Assembly (NCBI GenBank): GCA_944548615.1
Contig: OX155960.1
Coordinates: forward strand, 11,284,365 to 11,348,364
Direction: 5' to 3'
Length of the DNA stretch: 64,000 nt
Source of the DNA: Micropterix aruncella
Taxonomy: Eukaryota; Arthropoda; Insecta; Lepidoptera; Micropterigidae
Of this stretch, positions 43,630 to 53,690 are shown piece after piece. Positions within the stretch are counted from its first letter, which is position 1; each line of letters opens with the position of its first letter. Made by a program: the position numbers and the translations under genes. The notes beneath the pieces were generated by a model. That model did not search any database and was not told the DNA's origin. It saw nothing but the letters and a program-made list of their open reading frames with translations.

Positions 43630-44440
43630 CAACAAATGCAACAATTTTGACTCGTGCAGCTATGAATCAGCACGATGAAACAATACTCTTACTCGGAATA
43701 TTTTGGATTGCAACATTTCACGGCCTATATAAACCGGCGAAAAAGCAACCAAAGTATCATTCGTCGAGTGGTCATGTCTCCAGATAGCGACGGCACACTT
43801 CGGTGTCCCGGCTTCTCGGTCACATATCATTCCCCGAGTGATCACCTTCCCCCAAGGTTGCGACGGCATATTCGACACTCTCTCTCACGAGTTAGGTCAA
43901 CGAATCCGGCTCCTTGGTTTCCTTTCCTCATTCTCCCTGAGTCTCAAAGCATCAGTCTGTAATCCCACGGACTCGAGCCGTGCCCAGTACAAGATACTAG
44001 GAGCACACATACAATCCTCATCCGTATATCCTCGTAACCGCAGTCGCGCATCTATATACACTCGCGTCAACGTAAACTATTCGGCAAGCGTTATAACTGG
44101 CAATATTCAAACCTTCGATCAATAAATTCCTTCTACTTCACATCAAACCCGCCTTTGAACACGGAGATAACTCGTAAGTTGATACCATTACCTCACACCG
44201 AACAACCTGGAGTCTTGTGAGGGGTGGTCCCTCACAAGTTCTTCAAATATGGCCGTTCCCAGGTATCAAGTCACCTTAAGGCCAGTTAAGCATGCTTGTC
44301 AACCACGTAAATGCTTGACAAGTAATTTCGACCGTCTAGGGAGCCCTTTAAAGCTGATGCTTTTTTATTCTATGGAAGTATAAAGCCCACCATCCTCATT
44401 GCCTCTTACTATACATTGCATTTTCGTCGTATTTAATTGA

Positions 44441-44900
44441 CGGCTAAAAATCGCTCTTGGACATGTCAAAATATTTGTGTAAGTCTCGTTACTACTCTTT
44501 ACTCTCAACATACATAAGTAGTCAAGAATTTAACTATTAGATTGTCAAAAAATAATATCTAAGAATTATTAAATTATTAATAAAAATAGTCAATTATTTG
44601 TAACCTCCAAGTATCATCCCCACCACCACCTTCAAGTATCATCACCAGCATCCATCGTAAAATCCAAGTCGAAAACTAAATAAAGGCTTATTTATTAAAA
44701 TAGTCAATAATTCGAAAGAATACTTATAAAAAGTATTCATCGTCATAACCAAAATCGTCAGCAAAAAGGTAAATAATCAAAATAGAAGCTTAATAATTGA
44801 ACTTGTCAATAATTCGACAGATACGTACTAAAAGTCATCCATCGTAATATTTAAAATAAACAGTAAAATGTTAAATAATCAAAATAAAGCCACATCATAG
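44441..44900 (-). repeat. LINE 3' UTR copy (inverted)
   Basis: Reverse of the 3' UTR at 16140-16475: CGCTCTTGGACATGTCAAAA, TAAAATAGTCAATAATTCG and AATAATCAAAATAGAAGC. TCAAGTATCATC- and TAGTCAATAATTCG-type phrases recur within it at roughly 90-150 base spacing. No coding part is attached. Confidence 0.6.
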
Positions 44901-45049
44901 ATCTAAAAACTAAAAGTACACATAAATAAATGATACACATGAAAGTACACATAGATAATACACATAGTACACATAGATAATACACACAATAAGATACAGA
45001 CATAGATATACATATTTTTTTTAAATTATTATTTGTTGAGTGGGGCTTT
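44901..45049. repeat. ACACATAGATA microsatellite-like tract
   Basis: Short repeats of ACACATAGATA and related units from about 44920 to 45010. Confidence 0.6.
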
Positions 45050-45400
45050 TCTAAGGTCTTTATGAGCCTTGTAACACTGCGACCATTGCTGATCTATTGT
45101 GTTCGCCACCACTATACTTCTGCGCTAAGCCTTGTGTCATTTAAGAACCGCAGCAGGCTTTTGGCGCCAGATTGTTTCAACTTCACGATACACCCAAGTG
45201 GGTGTATCTTTTACGTATCAGCGGGCCACACTCGCACATGAGGTGCTGGGGAGTTTCCTCTGCTCCTTGGCAGAGCCTGCACATTTTTGTGTCTCTAAGC
45301 TTGAGGTTGAACATGTGTTTGTTCAGACCACAATGCCCCGTGAGCGCCCTCACCAGTATGCGTAGATTGTTCCTATATACACATAAAAGACACATAGATA
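45050..45400 (-). pseudogene. LINE fragment: RNase H end and Cys/His motif
   Basis: Minus strand NNLRILVRALTGHCGLNKHM, FNLKLRDTKMCRLCQGAEET and PQHLMCECGPLIRKRYTHLG. This is the RNase H C-terminus with the CxxC...EETPQHLxCEC motif seen in insect LINEs that carry RNase H. Only about 110 codons remain. Confidence 0.75.
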
Positions 45401-46282
45401 TATAAAATAACCAGACAATAAGGGTCTGCGTTTGTACGTAATATTGAGAAATAAACTGTTTTTTGGTGAGCTGTAAACCTTTTTTATTTTTTCAAAGTAA
45501 ACCTACAACAAGAAAACAAGTAAATATATTAAAAGTAATAAAAAACACGACTGAAGTTACAAAAAGTAAACTACTGTATCTGTAACTATTTTTAAAAGTT
45601 TTTTTATGAAATATTTGTAGTTTATATATGTATACATATAGATACATGTATATTGTTGGAATATACTCAATCAGACAAATCGTTTGACACTAAACACGAT
45701 ATATTTATGTTAATTTATTGACATTTGGTGTTACCGTGTGGTAATGTTAAAACATAGTGGTATTTCATTACGTCGCGACCTTGGGATCTCGCTTCTAACA
45801 CGACAGCATGTAGTAGTATACGTACGGCTATAGTCGGACCCCCCATGAATCCTGTTGAAACTACAGTATGCTGTTATTTCCGTATTTTACAAAATTACGA
45901 TTGAAACATCGTTATTCTGTATAAAACCGTAATAACATAATGGTAATGTAAGAATCAATCCAATATTTTTTTCAGTGTAGATACGTATGCCCCAATATGG
46001 ATTCGTTACAAAATGGAACTCGACTGAGACAATCGGATTTACCGAGAATGTTACTCAGTGTACTATATTATTATAGTTGCGGATGCAATGCAAACGTTTG
46101 CCCGTGTTCGTGTTATGCACTTTGCGGAGGCGTCGAATGGTGACTGCGCCAAGCGTACTTACCGTATAGATTACGCTCGCAAGCGGCCAGATACTGATAG
46201 TACTACGGCCCACGCCCCCGCTGGGGACGAGCTGACTACCCAGGGCTGCCACTAATAACTCTTCTATATGCGATAGTCTAAA
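45401..46282. other. No gene; repeat shared with 18.0 kb
   Basis: 45640-45790 matches 17985-18160 (AAACACGATATATTTATG, AATTTATTGACATTT). The rest, including the CG-richer 46075-46255, shows no supported frame. Confidence 0.45.
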
Positions 46283-46742
46283 CTAGAGCTGTCGACTACA
46301 ACGGGAGCACTCGCCACCTCAGGAAGTTTTAACGAAATTTGATAATTCTGTCTCCCCGGTGAGCGCAGAAGACTTAGGACAAAAACAGTCCACCGTCAAG
46401 CTCCGCCACATGCCCGTAAGAGGCCAATGCCTTACAGCGAGATATACAGGTATGTTACCCGGCGGGCCGACACTCTCGCCCTTACACCAGTTGCAACCAG
46501 ATTACTCCGGTCTCCCGACTGGCTAAGAGTTCTAGGTCACTTGCGCGGTCCTCTCCCTTACGTAGCTGTGAAACGGTGTCTACCGAATCTATAGCGGACC
46601 ACGTCATCCTTTGCCCGGCTGTTCACCCGGAATCAGGTAGCCGATGGCCGTTTCAAGAGCAGTCGCCGTAAGGTGAACGACTACCCCGCTCTATAGGAGA
46701 CAGTACTGCTTCCAGACTCCCCCGACTGTTAGTTAGAATGGG
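46283..46742 (+). repeat. GCR copy 11, left module (orientation reference)
   Basis: Runs CTAGAGCTGTCGACTACAAC, CTCAGGAAGTTTTAACGAAA, AAGCTCCGCCACATGCCCGT, ACTGGCTAAGAGTTCTAGGT, TCTACCGAATCTATAGCGGA and CCCCGACTGTTAGTTAGAAT. It is interrupted at its ACTGTTAGTTAGAATGGG block by the R1-clade LINE. Confidence 0.8.
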
Positions 46743-48274
46743 GAGCGAACGGCTGGAAAGGACTCTGTCTCCCCAGAACGAGCGTCAGTTTGGCTTTACC
46801 CGAGGGAAAAGCACGGAGGACGCCATCCTGTTTGCGAAGAACTGGGTCCGCAACTATGACGGCCGCTACGTGGTAGGCGTATTTTTGGATATCTCCGGTG
46901 CATTCGACAACGCGTGGTGGCCGATGCTCATATGCAAGCTTCGCGCCCGCCTGTGCCCGAACAATTTGTTGAAAGTAGTGAGGAGCTACTTTTCAGACAG
47001 ATCTGTCACTCTGAGGTACGGCCCGACCAGCGTCACCAAAACCCCGACTATGGGCTGTCCACAGGGGTCAGTGTTGGGTCCTAGCCTTTGGAACATTCTC
47101 TTTGATGATTTCCTCGGTCTACCTTACCCGGAGGGGTGCACCGTCAGCGCTTATGCAGACGACGCTCTCCTCCTGGTGGGCGGCAGGAGTCGCGCAGAGG
47201 TCGAAAGAAGGGTGGCTGACTCGCTGGACCTGATCCTCGGATGGGGTCAGCGAAACAGACTCACCTTCTCTCCGACGAAAACTCAGGCGCTTCTCCTGAA
47301 GGGACATCTTAAGCGGAACCCTGTTATCAGGATGAACGGTCGCCCGGTATCCTTCCCGGCCACCGTTCGATACCTGGGGGTGACGCTTACGGCTTCCCTT
47401 TCCTTTCTTTCGCACGCAAAGATTACAGCCGAAAAATCCCGGGATCTATTCTTTGCGCTCCGCGGAGTGAGTCGGGCCGACTGGGGAATTCGTTTCCCGG
47501 CGGTCATGACTATCTATAAGGGCGTCTTCGTCCCGCGTGCGACTTATGCCGCACGCGCTTGGACGGAGTCTGCTGTTCCTGAGGCGACGCGTGTCGCGCT
47601 GCTGCGCGGACAGCGCATCCCTCTCGTGGCCCTGACCGGGGCGTACAGAACGACGTCCACTCTTGCGTTACCCGTCATCGCTGGCGTTCTGCCGATTGAC
47701 CTGGAGATTCTGGAGCGTGGCAGCCTTGTCGCGGTACCGCCGGGGCGAGCCGGTAGTCCTTCATGGCCTATCGATCGACCCGGTGGCGCACCGAGCTGGG
47801 GAGTTTGCCCGCCTGATTCGGGTGGAGTCCTTGCGTGTCTGGCAGGCTAGATGGGACGCCGGGGGTACGGGCCGCCTCACCCATTGCTTCTTCCCGTCTG
47901 TTGCAGTGCGGATGGCAAATTCGTTTCTGCGGTTCGACCACCATACCACGCAGCTGGTTGGGGGCCACGGAGAGTTCAGAGCCAAACTATTTGACTTTGG
48001 ACTTGCCGATGACCCCCGGTGCGCCTGTGGGTATGGTCGCCAAACTGCGGAACACGTAATTTGGTCTTGCCCAATTCTAGCGGCTGCACGGGAGAAATTG
48101 ACGGATGCAGTGGGCGCGTGCGTTGGGCGTTCCCCGATTTGGTACCCGGATTTGGTCAGTTGTAGGAGCTGCTTCCAGTCGTTTGGCGAGTTTGTGGGGC
48201 TCTGGGTGGCTTCTTGGGAAAGCATGAGGCTTCGGGATACCCCCCAGGGGGTACCCTCTTCCTTGGTGGCGTGA
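46743..48274 (+). pseudogene. R1-clade reverse transcriptase, frameshifted
   Basis: First frame (to 47850): QFGFTRGKSTEDAI, FLDISGAFDNAWWPML, MGCPQGSVLGPSLWNILFDD, VSAYADDALLL (catalytic YADD) and QALLLKGHLKRNP. A single frameshift near 47735 moves the sequence to a second frame with RRGEPVVLHG, then FDFGLADDPRCACGYGRQTA and EHVIWSCP, the C-terminal C-x-C...H...C motif of R1-type elements, ending at 48274. The upstream Met is target DNA, not an element start. ORF1, endonuclease and the RT N-terminus are missing. Apart from one indel the frame is well kept. Confidence 0.88.
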
Positions 48275-48746
48275 TTCGGCGGCTACTTCCAGCCCGAAGT
48301 GCCCGTCTTTGTGTCCGTCTCTTTACCGCCCCGAGGGGCGTTTCGTTCTTTGCAGGATCCAGGGATTCCTCCCCCCCGTGGCTGCTCCGAGACCTGCCCA
48401 CGGACAGCGCGCCTTCACGTTCATTGTTCTGGAGCGTCCTCTACCCCGCTTACCGGCTCCTAAATTTACGATATTGTTGTTCTTTTCTCGATAAATTTGT
48501 AATATTTTGTAAAAATTTTAATTTTTTTTTTGTAAATAAGTTTTATTTTTTGAATAAATGGGTTCTCGGGGCGGTACGGGGGGGGGGGTGGTTTACCCTA
48601 TTTCACCCCCTGCGCGTTTTACCCTTCTGGTACGCGCAGGGTTGTCGTAGCACGACATCCCGGGCAGACAAGACGACCCTCGTCGTTATAACTGCCCGGG
48701 CGGTGGGCGGGGTTTGCTGCCCTCACCTATCGCCTTGAAACTCTTA
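46743..48746 (+). mobile_element. R1-clade LINE, 5'-truncated, with 18-bp TSD
   Basis: The insert lies between two copies of ACTGTTAGTTAGAATGGG (46725-46742 and 48747-48764). It contains the RT from the GFTRGKSTEDAI region to the C-terminal Cys/His motif and a roughly 470-base 3' UTR with an AATAAA and an 11-G run near 48580. No poly-A tail is seen at the junction. It is GC-rich relative to most of the window, so it is either young or of different origin from the AT-rich LINE fragments. Confidence 0.85.
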
Positions 48747-49870
48747 ACTGTTAGTTAGAATGGGAGCTAACGGGCCCATGATGAGGTGGCCACGATGACC
48801 CATGTGTTCAGGGTCGGTCACACTCACGGGTCAACACCCATCCGATGGCCTCCACGCATGGGGTGCGAACCCGGGTAGGACACTGGGTCAACCAGTCTCC
48901 CCTGGGAATCAAACCTCTGGCGCTCCTGGACGGTCTGCGCACCGAGCGGCGCAAGCCAATCGATTGTGCTCTCCGACTAACAGTCGGGGGAGTCTGGGAA
49001 CTGTATTGTTTCCTATAGAGCGGGGGTGGTTGCCTACCTTACGGCGACTGCTCTTGAAATGACCATTGGCCATCCGATCCCGGTTCAGAGTCGGGCAAAG
49101 GACGCCTTGGTCCGCGATAGATTCGGTGCACACCGTTTCACCGCTTCGTAAGGGAGAGGACCGCGCAAGCGACCTCGAACTCGGAACCAATCGAGAGACC
49201 GGAGAAATCTGGTCACAATTGGAAGCAAGGGCGCGAGTGTTCGGCCCGCCAGGTAACATACTGGCTATCTCGCGGTCAAGGCGTTGGTCTCTTGCGGGTT
49301 GTGACGTAGCTGGACGTTGGATTGTTCTGTCCAAGTCTTCTACGTTCACTGCAGGGCGACAGAACGAAAAATCGTTAAAACGTCCTGTGGTGACGGGCTC
49401 GCCCGTTGTAGTTGACACCGCAAGTTGTTAGTTAGAATGGACGCTGTGGTCGCGGGCAAAGGACGCTGTGGTCCGCGATAGATTCGGTAAACACCGTTTC
49501 ACCGCTTCGTAAGGGAGAGGACCGCGCAATCGACCTCGAACTCGGAACCAATCGAGAGACCGGGGAAATCTGGTCACAATTGGAAGTAAGGGCGCGAGTG
49601 TCGGCCCGCCAGGTAACATTACTGGCTATCTCGCGGTTAAGGCGTTGGTCTCTTACGGGCTCGTGACGTAGCTAGACGGTGGATTGTTTTGTCCCCAAGT
49701 CTTCTGCGCTCACTTCCAGGGAGATAGAACGACTAATCGTTAAAACTTCCTGAGGTGACGGGCTCGCCCGCTGTAGTCGACAACCCAAGTTGTTAGTTAG
49801 AATGCACAATCGATTGGCTGACGCCGCACGGTGCGCAAACCGTCCAGGAGCTGCAGAAGATTGACTCCTG
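48747..49870 (-). repeat. GCR copy 12 with a 361-bp tandem duplication
   Basis: Reverse orientation: GGGCCCATGATGAGGTGGCC, CACGCATGGGGTGCGAACCC, CTGGCGCTCCTGGACGGTCT, then the left module twice in a row: 49094-49454 and 49455-49804, both starting GGGCAAAGGACGC and ending GTTGTTAGTTAGAATG. A further right-module start follows at 49805 (CACAATCGATTGGCTGACGC). Confidence 0.8.
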
Positions 49871-50154
49871 GTGGACTCCAAAGGCATCGCCCTCTGTGGA
49901 CGCCCGGATAAACAGAAGAAACCTATCCACGCTGTGAGACTGATTGTTATATTTAATATTTTTTTAATAACTCGCTAAAGCAGGAAGTATATTAATGTTG
50001 AACAGATATATTCTGGTGAGCCAGTAATGCGATAGTCGTTATGTATTCAGACGTCCGTTTAATCTGTTGTGATGTTCTTATCTGGGCTTTTATACATCCC
50101 TATTCAAAATAGGATCCAAGGTTTGATCAGCAACAATACACTTACCTTCTACAA
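49871..50154. other. No recognisable feature
   Basis: Unassigned, AT-rich in the middle. Confidence 0.35.
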
Positions 50155-50600
50155 GTGAGGGGTGTCAAACACAATGGGCGAACCCGTCACCTCAGCGAGT
50201 TTAACGGCATTAGGTCGTTCTATCTTTCATGGGGAGAATGTGAACAACTTTAGCGGACAAAGGACACTCCACTATCTAACTCCACCTTACCGCGAGGCAC
50301 TGGAAAGTGAATCTAGCGGGCGGCCTCACGCCCTCACTACCAGATTGGCTAGATTTCTCCTCCTCCAGTCCGGTCACGGATTCGAGGTCGCTTGCGTGGT
50401 CTCTACCTGACGTAAGCGGTAATTCAACTTGAATATATCGCGGACCGAGGAGCCCATTGCCCGCTATGGTCACTTGGGATCGGGTGGACAAAGTATCGTT
50501 TCAAGCTTAGATGACGTTAGGTCGACAACTACTCCGCTCTTTAGAAAACATACATGTCCAGACAACCCTGGCTATTCGCCAGATGGGCATCGAGTCTAGC
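50155..50600 (+). repeat. GCR copy 13
   Basis: Begins GGTGTCAAACACAATGGGCG, includes CCGTCACCTCAGCGAG, TCACGGATTCGAGGTCGCTT and GGTCACTTGGGATCGGGTGG. Closest to copies 2 and 3. It is followed by a TTGAATTGAATTGAATT microsatellite (50627-50660). Confidence 0.75.
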
Positions 50601-50660
50601 GAATCGGAAAACTACGGTTGTCAAATACAATTGAATTGAATTGAATTTAATTGAATTGAT

Positions 50661-50943
50661 AGTGATCGTTCTACCTCCCGTGAGGTGAGCGTTTATTTAT
50701 TTTTTTTTAATTCAGAGAAAAAATACATTGTTTTAAATATTAAAATCTCGCCAAACTGGTATACAGTTTGTTGGCGAGACAAACTCTTATTTTTCTAGTC
50801 TTACACTTCTAATTTTGTGATACAAAAAGACATTAATTATATAAAAAACAATGCACAGCAGTATTACTACTGGTCTTACTACGGGCTTAAATTAGGCCAA
50901 TATTACTACATACAAGCTTAAATTATAGAAACGTATAACAAAT
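50661..50943. other. LINE 3' UTR-like AT-rich DNA
   Basis: Probable 3' untranslated end of the minus-strand LINE that follows. CGCCAAACTGGTATACAGTTTGTTGGCG (50752-50779) contains an imperfect inverted repeat. Confidence 0.45.
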
Positions 50944-51351
50944 TTACTTATGACCACTAATTTCACTATAAACGACCAACAGGTAGCTTTTTAATCTCTT
51001 TTTAAACATCTGTTTGCTCACGCTTACACAGTCTTCCTCAGATACAATAGTATTAAAGATTCTTGGAATGAGGTACTTTAACGTCCTTTCACCATAGTAG
51101 TTGTTCGCTCTTGGTTCGTCAAATCTTTTACGGACTTTTTCTCTAACATTCCTATTGTTCTGTATTGGTATTTTAAACTCTGAATTTCTAAAATGCTCCA
51201 TTGCTAGTAAGAATGTAATTTTTTCATGTATAGGTAATATATCGCATCGCTTAAACAACAAGTTATAGTTCTTTTTACATTGTGTTAACACATTTTTATT
51301 TACTAAAAGTTTTATCATTCTACGTTGCAAATTAAATATTTTATCTATATA

Positions 51352-52706
51352 CACCCTTGTGCAAATTAATCTGAACACTTCAAAATATTTCATACTGGCA
51401 AGTAAAATCTGTTTTTTTGATGTGGCAACACTGTTCTGTACTGTGAAATGTCATTCTAACCTCTAATGTGACCCTAAGAGCTTGTCATATTGTTGTTGTG
51501 CGTGGATTTTAGTGTTTTTTCCTCACATTGTGTATGTCGGGGACTTTTTGAAGATTTTTGAAGATATTCGGATGTAATTCATCCCTACGAAGACGATGGA
51601 TATCTCGTTGGAAATCCGTAGCAAGGTGATTGCTCTAGATGCGCACACATCGCTAAGTCAAAGACGAATATCTGAGGAATGTGGCATATCACTGGGATCA
51701 ACTAACGCCATCATACGGAATCACAGGGAATCTGGTTCAATTTTGCCACAACGAATCGGAAAATGTGGCCGCAAAAGGAAAACTACAATGAAAGATGACA
51801 CCATTTTGATTCGCAACAGTAAAATTAACCCACACAAGACTAGTGACGACTTACAAAAGGAGCTTGCAGCTTCTGGGACGATCGTGCACGCATCTACGGT
51901 ACGTCGAAGACTCTTGGAAAGTGGGCGAAAAGCTAGGAGACCCTTAAAAAAACAGCTTCTTACAAAAACCATGAAGAAAAAAAGGATGACATGGGCACAA
52001 AAATATAAGCTCTGGACTTCTGAGGATTGGAAAAACGTTTTATTTTCTGACGAGAGTCACTTTTTTGTCCAGGGTATGCGTTACCAATTCGTTCGCAGGG
52101 CAGACGGAGAACCACTTTCTCCAGCCCATATCCAACAATCGGTGAAACATCCCGTTAAGAAAATGTTTTGGGGTTGCTTTTCATTCTATGGCACTGGTGC
52201 ATTAGTTCCGGTAACAGGAATGATGAATAGTGCAAAATACATAGAAGTTTTGACGGACAGAATGATACATGAGCTAAAAAAAATTCCAACAGAGACTAAA
52301 ATATTTCAACAAGACTTGGCTCCTTGAAATGCTTCCAAGTTGGTAAAGAAATTCTTTACCGATAACAGCATTATGTGTTTGGATTGGCCTGGAAACTCTC
52401 CAGATTTAAACCCAATCGAAAACTTGTGGTCAATCTGTAAAGCACGGCTAAGAAAAATGGACTGCACTACAAAAGAAAAGCTCGTAAATGCTGTAATTGA
52501 GGTGTGGTACAGAGATCCGAAAATTCGTGAAAACTGTAAAAACTTGGTGGAATCAATGCCGAAGCGTATACAGTTGCTACTTAAAGCTAAAGGAGGCCAC
52601 ATAAAATACTAATTTATAAGCTAAGTTAAAGTTTTGTATGATTTTCATGAATAAAACCATTATTTGACTAAAATTGCCAGTGTTCAGATTAATTTGCACA
52701 AGGGTG
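51352..52706 (+). mobile_element. Tc1-type transposon with perfect 28-bp TIRs
   Basis: TIRs at 51352-51379 and 52679-52706 start CACCCTTGTGCAAATTAATC and are identical over 28 bases. A TA dinucleotide at 51350-51351 and 52707-52708 is the target duplication. At 1355 bp with a single transposase frame it has the standard Tc1 architecture. The perfect TIRs suggest a fairly recent insertion. Confidence 0.92.
51596..52612 (+). pseudogene. Tc1 transposase, one in-frame stop
   Basis: 338 codons, near the usual 340 of the family. N-terminal helix-turn-helix region (LSQRRISEECGISLGSTNAI, residues about 19-40), a second DNA-binding part, then the DDE catalytic triad: D in LFSDESHFF, D in IFQQDLAP, and E in PDLNPIENLW about 34 residues later. 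Codon 244, two residues after the AP of QQDLAP at the place of a Cys/His-type residue, is TGA (52325-52327). Everything else is in frame. The product would stop before the catalytic glutamate, so this copy is inactive unless the stop is read through. Confidence 0.9.
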
Positions 52707-52834
52707 TACCTATGTGCGAAAAGTACGACCAAATGAAGTGAGAGCATAGCTCAGTACTGCATCAGCGAGGGCATGATATACTAAGCGTAATGTTGGTTTA
52801 TGTAGATGACCTAGAGATAATACAAATATACTGT

Positions 52835-53155
52835 CTGAGCCAACATGCCCTACACCTCCCTGACTACCAGTTTTGGAGGATATCTCCGTCTGGAATTAGC
52901 CATCAGGATACCTTCAATCTCCCGACTTGTTACGGGTCCGAAGTCGCTTGCGCGACCTACACCTGCCGTATATCCAGCGGCGATTCAGTTTGAATCTATC
53001 GCGGACCAAATGCATCTTTTGCCCGGCTCTGAATTCAGGATCAGGTAGCCATTTAGTCATTTCAAGAGTAGTTGACGATAGGTCCAACCCCGCTGATTAG
53101 GAGACAGTATATTTCCATAGTCTCCAGACTCCTTCAGCAATTAGCCAGAGTGTGA
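52835..53155 (+). repeat. GCR copy 14 (partial)
   Basis: CTGACTACCAGTTTTGGAGG, TATCCAGCGGCGATTCAGTT, TTTGCCCGGCTCTGAATTCA and TTAGCCAGAGTG are family blocks closest to copy 3. Confidence 0.7.
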
Positions 53156-53194
53156 GCCACCACTTGCTGCCTGTTTTGTGGGTACGATTTAATG

Positions 53195-53293
53195 AGTGAA
53201 TTAGCCACTCCTCTAATTCCATAATGGTTTAGCTTGTCTACCAGGGTATTGATGTTTATACAGTCGAATGCTTTGCTTAGATCGCAGAACTTT
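53195..53293 (-). pseudogene. LINE RT scrap
   Basis: Minus strand [20 protein letters not shown] followed by [11 protein letters not shown], the conserved RT region around the catalytic aspartate of Jockey/CR1-type elements. Only about 33 codons. TTATACACTTTT-type repeats follow to 53365, and a TTCTTATTTC tail at 53487-53510 marks the 3' end of another LINE. Confidence 0.7.
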
Positions 53294-53509
53294 TATACAC
53301 TTTTATACACTTTTTTTATACACTGTTAGCTTAGATCGCAGAACTTTTTATACACTTTTTTATAATTTGAAAGGTAATTTCATTTGTAGAAATACTATTT
53401 TTTGTAATTTCGTAATGTTATTATATATATAATAATTTTTTGTAATGTAATTTCTATACCCAGATCGGGTTTATGAAAATGTTTTTTTCTTATTTCTTAT
53501 TTCTTATTT

Positions 53510-53690
53510 TGTACAACCGATACTGCGCAAACTGTCCAGTAGCGCGGGAGGCAATCCCCCAGGGGAAACCGATCTACCAGCCGAGAGGCCTGAGACGCGA
53601 GAGTCTTACCCGGGTTAGCCATCCACACGAGGAGGCTACTGAATAGGAGTTGAATCGTGAGTTGGGACCGATCTGAGTGCACAATGGATG
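53510..53690 (+). repeat. GCR copy 15 (right module)
   Basis: ATACTGCGCAAACTGTCCAG, AATCCCCCAGGGGAAACCGA, CTTACCCGGGTTAGCC and CACGAGGAGGCTACTGAATA correspond to the right module and its extension (compare 13180-13400 and, reversed, 41595-41700). Confidence 0.65.

Larger units (their letters stand above)
42568..44347. mobile_element. Candidate DNA transposon with 36-bp TIRs
   Basis: The left end starts AGGGCTCTCTAGACGGTC and the right end, reversed, starts AGGGCTCCCTAGACGGTC; over 36 bases 32 match. Both continue to CTTGTCAAGCA. GTAAATGCTTGACAAG occurs at the right end and again internally near 43030. No frame encodes a recognisable transposase; several frames of 70-97 codons have no motif. 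TSD not evident. It contains a fragment of the Penelope-like terminal repeat. Confidence 0.55.
50944..52830 (-). pseudogene. LINE RT C-terminal fragment split by a Tc1 transposon
   Basis: Minus strand: an upstream piece at 52830-52709 (HALADAVLSYALTSFGRT), the Tc1 insert, then 51351-50944 continuing YIDKIFNLQRRMIKLLVNKN, KRFDEPRANNYYGERTLKYL and MFKKRLKSYLL. The join across the transposon restores the order of a Jockey-like RT tail apart from one frame change. Reading from the transposon end into the LINE makes an artificial N-terminus. Confidence 0.75.

Noticed and set aside
43675..44125. Two 95-aa frames as a transposase for the 42.6-44.3 kb element
   Set aside because: No catalytic or DNA-binding motif is visible, the frames overlap in different registers, and each is short.
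46738..46742. ATG at 46738 as the true start of the R1-type protein
   Set aside because: The ATG lies in the 18-bp target duplication, so it belongs to the host repeat; the element is 5'-truncated.
50944..51393. A 149-aa gene starting MKYFEVFRLICTR
   Set aside because: Its first residues are encoded by the Tc1 terminal repeat; the rest is a LINE RT tail cut by the transposon.
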